A stretch of 64,000 bases of DNA from CBDCXE01 sp965223725 [NCBI: Nitrospinota bacterium] (GTDB taxonomy: Bacteria; Nitrospinota_A; UBA7883), in the NCBI GenBank assembly GCA_965223725.1, contig CBDCXE010000005.1, forward strand, positions 1-64,000. Direction: 5' to 3'. Below are positions 61,996 through 64,000 of the stretch, piece after piece (the stretch's first letter is position 1; each line of letters begins with the position of its first letter). Both the position numbers and the translations under genes were made by a program. The notes beneath the pieces were generated by a model. The model had not been told where the DNA came from. It saw only the letters and a list, made by a program, of their open reading frames with translations, and did no database searches.

Positions 61996-63768
61996 CTAGC
62001 TCTCCATGCCCCGCCCGATGTCATGGGCCAGCCGGACCGATTCCCGGAAACCGGTGGAAGGTGGTATGGCCACGAAAACGTTGCCCGCCTTGACCGCCCT
62101 CTCCACCGCCTCCTCCGGGTCCATACCCCGGGCGGCGGCCATGCAGGCGCAGGTCACCACATCCATGGAGCAGGCGCCCAGGCACATCATGTCGATGATC
62201 GCCATGGCGGTGGCGGAGATGGCGTCGATGGTCTCCCGGTCGCGGTTCATCAACGCCTCCGGCGCGGCTTTGGCCAGCACGTTTTCCAGCTCGTAAACCT
62301 TGCCGTCGATCTTCACCTCCACATCGATATGGGCGTCGAAGGCGAAGTGGCTATGGGCGAACTTATGCTTGCGTCTGCCGGAGCCGGGGGCCACCCTGGT
62401 GAAGTTGATATACTCCACATCCTTCCCGGTCAGGCGGCTCATGGTTTTCGCCACCGCTTCGGCGTTGCGCACGATCAGCTTCTGCTGGATATCGCCGATC
62501 AGCTCCTCCAGCGAGGCGCCCGCCTCCATCTGTTCATAGGCGTATGTGGCGCGGTTCGATATGGCGTTGGTCATCACCGGCTCCGTCGCCCGGATGATCA
62601 TGTTCGTCAGCGGGCCGCGGTTGATACTCTCCGCCTTTCTGGCCAGCAGGTTGTTGGCCGCCGAGGCCGATTCGCTCTGAAAATAGTGATCGCACACCGA
62701 CCGGATGGCGTCAATTATATCCTCCTCCGAAGCGCCGGAGCCCAGCATGCGCAGCGCCAGCACAGGCGCGGTGACCCAATGGTGCAGCGGCACCACCAGC
62801 GGCCCGCCCGCCCGGCCAACGCCGATCATGGCGCCCTCCTGCACAATCGAGCATATCTCCGAAAACATGATCATGCCCACGACCGTGGGGGTGCCGGAGT
62901 CTTTCAGTATGATGGCCAGGTCGCCGATAACCTTCGCCGTCTCCAGTTCTTCACCGGTGCCGCGGATATGTATCTTTTTTGGCAGGCCCACTTCCTCCAC
63001 GGCGGTGGTGGCGGATGTCTCCGGCGTTCTGGTTTTCAGGAAATCGCCGAACTCCTCGCCCACATAAGAGTCGGGGTGGATAATCTCCAACGCGGCGGCG
63101 GAACCGAACAGCGCTGATAGCCACCGGTTCGGCCGCATACCGGCGGATTGATAGGCGCTGACCATTGCCCGGGAGCCGATGGACGCCAGCTTCTTGCCCA
63201 GCTTTGGAAACAGATGATCCTCGCCAATGGCCGAATGCCCGACCACAGGGCCACCCGCCCCCAGCGGCAGAAAGTTCGCGTCGTACGGCGCCAGGTTCTG
63301 CTCCGCCATGGCCTGGTATATGGCCAGCGTGGCGGCGAACCCCGATATTTTGTTGTTCTGCTTTTCGGTAGGCATCGACGATATCCTGCCGGATGGTATC
63401 TGTGCCGCCATCCGTGTGACCGCGCCCAGCTTCCGGTTGGGCATAGGGATGCCGCACTGGGCGCCCACCCCGGACCAGTAGAGAAGCGTCGCTGTGCACA
63501 AGGCGGCGTTGGCCGGGTCGGCGCCGCACCGCATCAGCATGTCGATCGCTTTTTTCGCGGTTTCGTCCAGCTCCGTATACTGTTCGGAGCCGACCTCCAT
63601 GTCGTGCCTTTTGCCCTTTTTTATCTCTTTGGCGATGACGTCGCACGCCGCCCAGATGCCCATGTTGAACGCGCCCCATCCGCCCAGGCCCGGGTCAAGG
63701 TTTTCCAGCGTAAGGTAATCCGGCTTCGCAGTGACAGCCCTGAACGTGGCTATTATTTCCTTGTTCAT
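61996..63768 (-). CDS. Unrecognised 590-aa cytosolic protein in a UroD/MtaA-type cluster
   Basis: 590 aa with no signal peptide and no motif known to me. Visible features: Gly-rich conserved-looking loops (PLGAGGPVVGHSAIGEDHLF, GVGRAGGPLVVPLHHW), His/Lys cluster GRRKHKFAHSHFAFDAH, and a Cys-rich C-terminal stretch (MCLGACSMDVVTCACMAAA). It looks like a folded enzyme rather than a structural protein. The start overlaps the stop of the UroD-family gene (TGATG) and the LarC2-like gene follows after 2 nt, so all three are tightly coupled. It is not MttB and has no amber codon. Confidence 0.6.
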   Translation of the reverse strand: MNKEIIATFRAVTAKPDYLTLENLDPGLGGWGAFNMGIWAACDVIAKEIKKGKRHDMEVGSEQYTELDETAKKAIDMLMRCGADPANAALCTATLLYWSGVGAQCGIPMPNRKLGAVTRMAAQIPSGRISSMPTEKQNNKISGFAATLAIYQAMAEQNLAPYDANFLPLGAGGPVVGHSAIGEDHLFPKLGKKLASIGSRAMVSAYQSAGMRPNRWLSALFGSAAALEIIHPDSYVGEEFGDFLKTRTPETSATTAVEEVGLPKKIHIRGTGEELETAKVIGDLAIILKDSGTPTVVGMIMFSEICSIVQEGAMIGVGRAGGPLVVPLHHWVTAPVLALRMLGSGASEEDIIDAIRSVCDHYFQSESASAANNLLARKAESINRGPLTNMIIRATEPVMTNAISNRATYAYEQMEAGASLEELIGDIQQKLIVRNAEAVAKTMSRLTGKDVEYINFTRVAPGSGRRKHKFAHSHFAFDAHIDVEVKIDGKVYELENVLAKAAPEALMNRDRETIDAISATAMAIIDMMCLGACSMDVVTCACMAAARGMDPEEAVERAVKAGNVFVAIPPSTGFRESVRLAHDIGRGMES

Positions 63769-64000
63769 CAGTTTTTCCAGTTGTTGGCGGTGTCAATCAT
63801 TGTGTGTATGTTAGCCAGCGGCACATCGGGCGGGATATCGCAGCCCGGCATCAGGATAAATCCGCCGCCATCGGCCGCCCTCTCTAAAATATGCAGGCAG
63901 TCCCGCTCTACCTTCTCCACCGATCCATGTAGCAACGAGTGCACCGGGTCGATGTTTCCAGCAAAGCAGATCTTGCCTGCAAGGGTTTCCCTGGCTTTTC
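63768..64000 (-). CDS. Uroporphyrinogen decarboxylase/MtaA-type methyltransferase, C-terminal part (runs off the window end)
   Basis: The minus-strand frame gives about 76 residues ending ...NNWKN. GNIDPVHSLLHGSVEKVERD and GGFILMPGCDIPPDVPLANI are the C-terminal signature of the UroD superfamily. The GCDIPP Cys is typical of the zinc-binding corrinoid:CoM-type (MtaA/MtbA) and related bacterial methyltransferases rather than of heme-pathway HemE. The stop overlaps the start of the 590-aa gene. The substrate cannot be given. Confidence 0.75.
   Translation of the reverse strand, partial: KARETLAGKICFAGNIDPVHSLLHGSVEKVERDCLHILERAADGGGFILMPGCDIPPDVPLANIHTMIDTANNWKN

Noticed and set aside
61996-63768. 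MttB-type methyltransferase with pyrrolysine
   Set aside because: The frame is uninterrupted, contains no in-frame amber codon, and lacks MttB motifs despite the UroD/MtaA-type neighbour.

Overview
The window is chromosomal DNA of a Gram-negative bacterium. Many products carry Sec signal peptides, lipoboxes, outer-membrane-barrel features or CXXCH heme motifs. Base composition is moderately GC-rich, and GTG/TTG starts and very short intergenic gaps are common. A full respiratory complex I, LL-diaminopimelate aminotransferase (DapL), an in-frame UGA that reads as selenocysteine, a DUF1638 gene and an end-of-window cluster with a UroD/MtaA-type gene fit a Desulfobacterota- or Nitrospinota/Nitrospirota-like lineage. 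No gene here fixes the taxon.

Layout. 1-1.3 kb: a pentaheme cytochrome c coupled to a TerB-like gene, divergent from an SRPBCC gene across a strong palindrome. 2-10.6 kb: housekeeping genes (malic enzyme, trpC, TPR protein, DUF523, alaS, a DUF2064 glycosyltransferase, queC). 10.8-14.3 kb: a lipoprotein, then a minus-strand redox group (Crp/Fnr regulator, iron-sulfur flavoprotein, AhpD-like selenoprotein with a SECIS-like hairpin) with shared upstream motifs. 14.6-19.9 kb: HPP membrane protein, cobyrinate diamide synthase, a GVYG-repeat secreted protein, a monoheme outer-membrane-type protein and a small Cys-rich protein. 19.9-25 kb: dNK-folK-dapL on the minus strand, then DUF1638, rplU-rpmA and obgE. 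25.1-39.8 kb: thirteen nuo genes in order F-G-A-B-C-D-H-I-J-K-L-M-N. There is no separate nuoE; NuoF has a fused N-terminal ferredoxin-like domain and NuoG is FdhA-like.

40-46.9 kb: rpsO-pnp-M16 peptidase (minus), a zinc-ribbon membrane protein, and pncA-pncB for NAD salvage. 47-49.2 kb: an IS3-family element of about 1.23 kb, preceded by a truncated 612-bp copy and two 49-bp stubs of its own end, all inside an AT-rich secreted-protein gene. 49.3-52 kb: a four-gene envelope operon (His/Cys-rich protein, Met-rich outer-membrane protein, monoheme lipoprotein, TlpA-like thioredoxin) that suggests metal or redox handling. 52-58 kb: a cytidylate-kinase-like protein, nifS, a tRNA-thiolation-type PP-loop protein, two SurA/PpiC chaperones and a lipoprotein. 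58.3-64 kb: a nitronate-monooxygenase-like protein, an FMN reductase, a cobalamin riboswitch ahead of a small membrane ORF, a YedK-type SRAP protein, and a minus-strand cluster of a UroD/MtaA-type gene, an unrecognised 590-aa protein and a LarC-C-terminal-like protein.

The most notable items are the AhpD-like selenoprotein split by its UGA codon, two pairs of repeated palindromic operators, the nested IS-end array, the orphan riboswitch-linked ORF and the UroD/590-aa/LarC2-like cluster.
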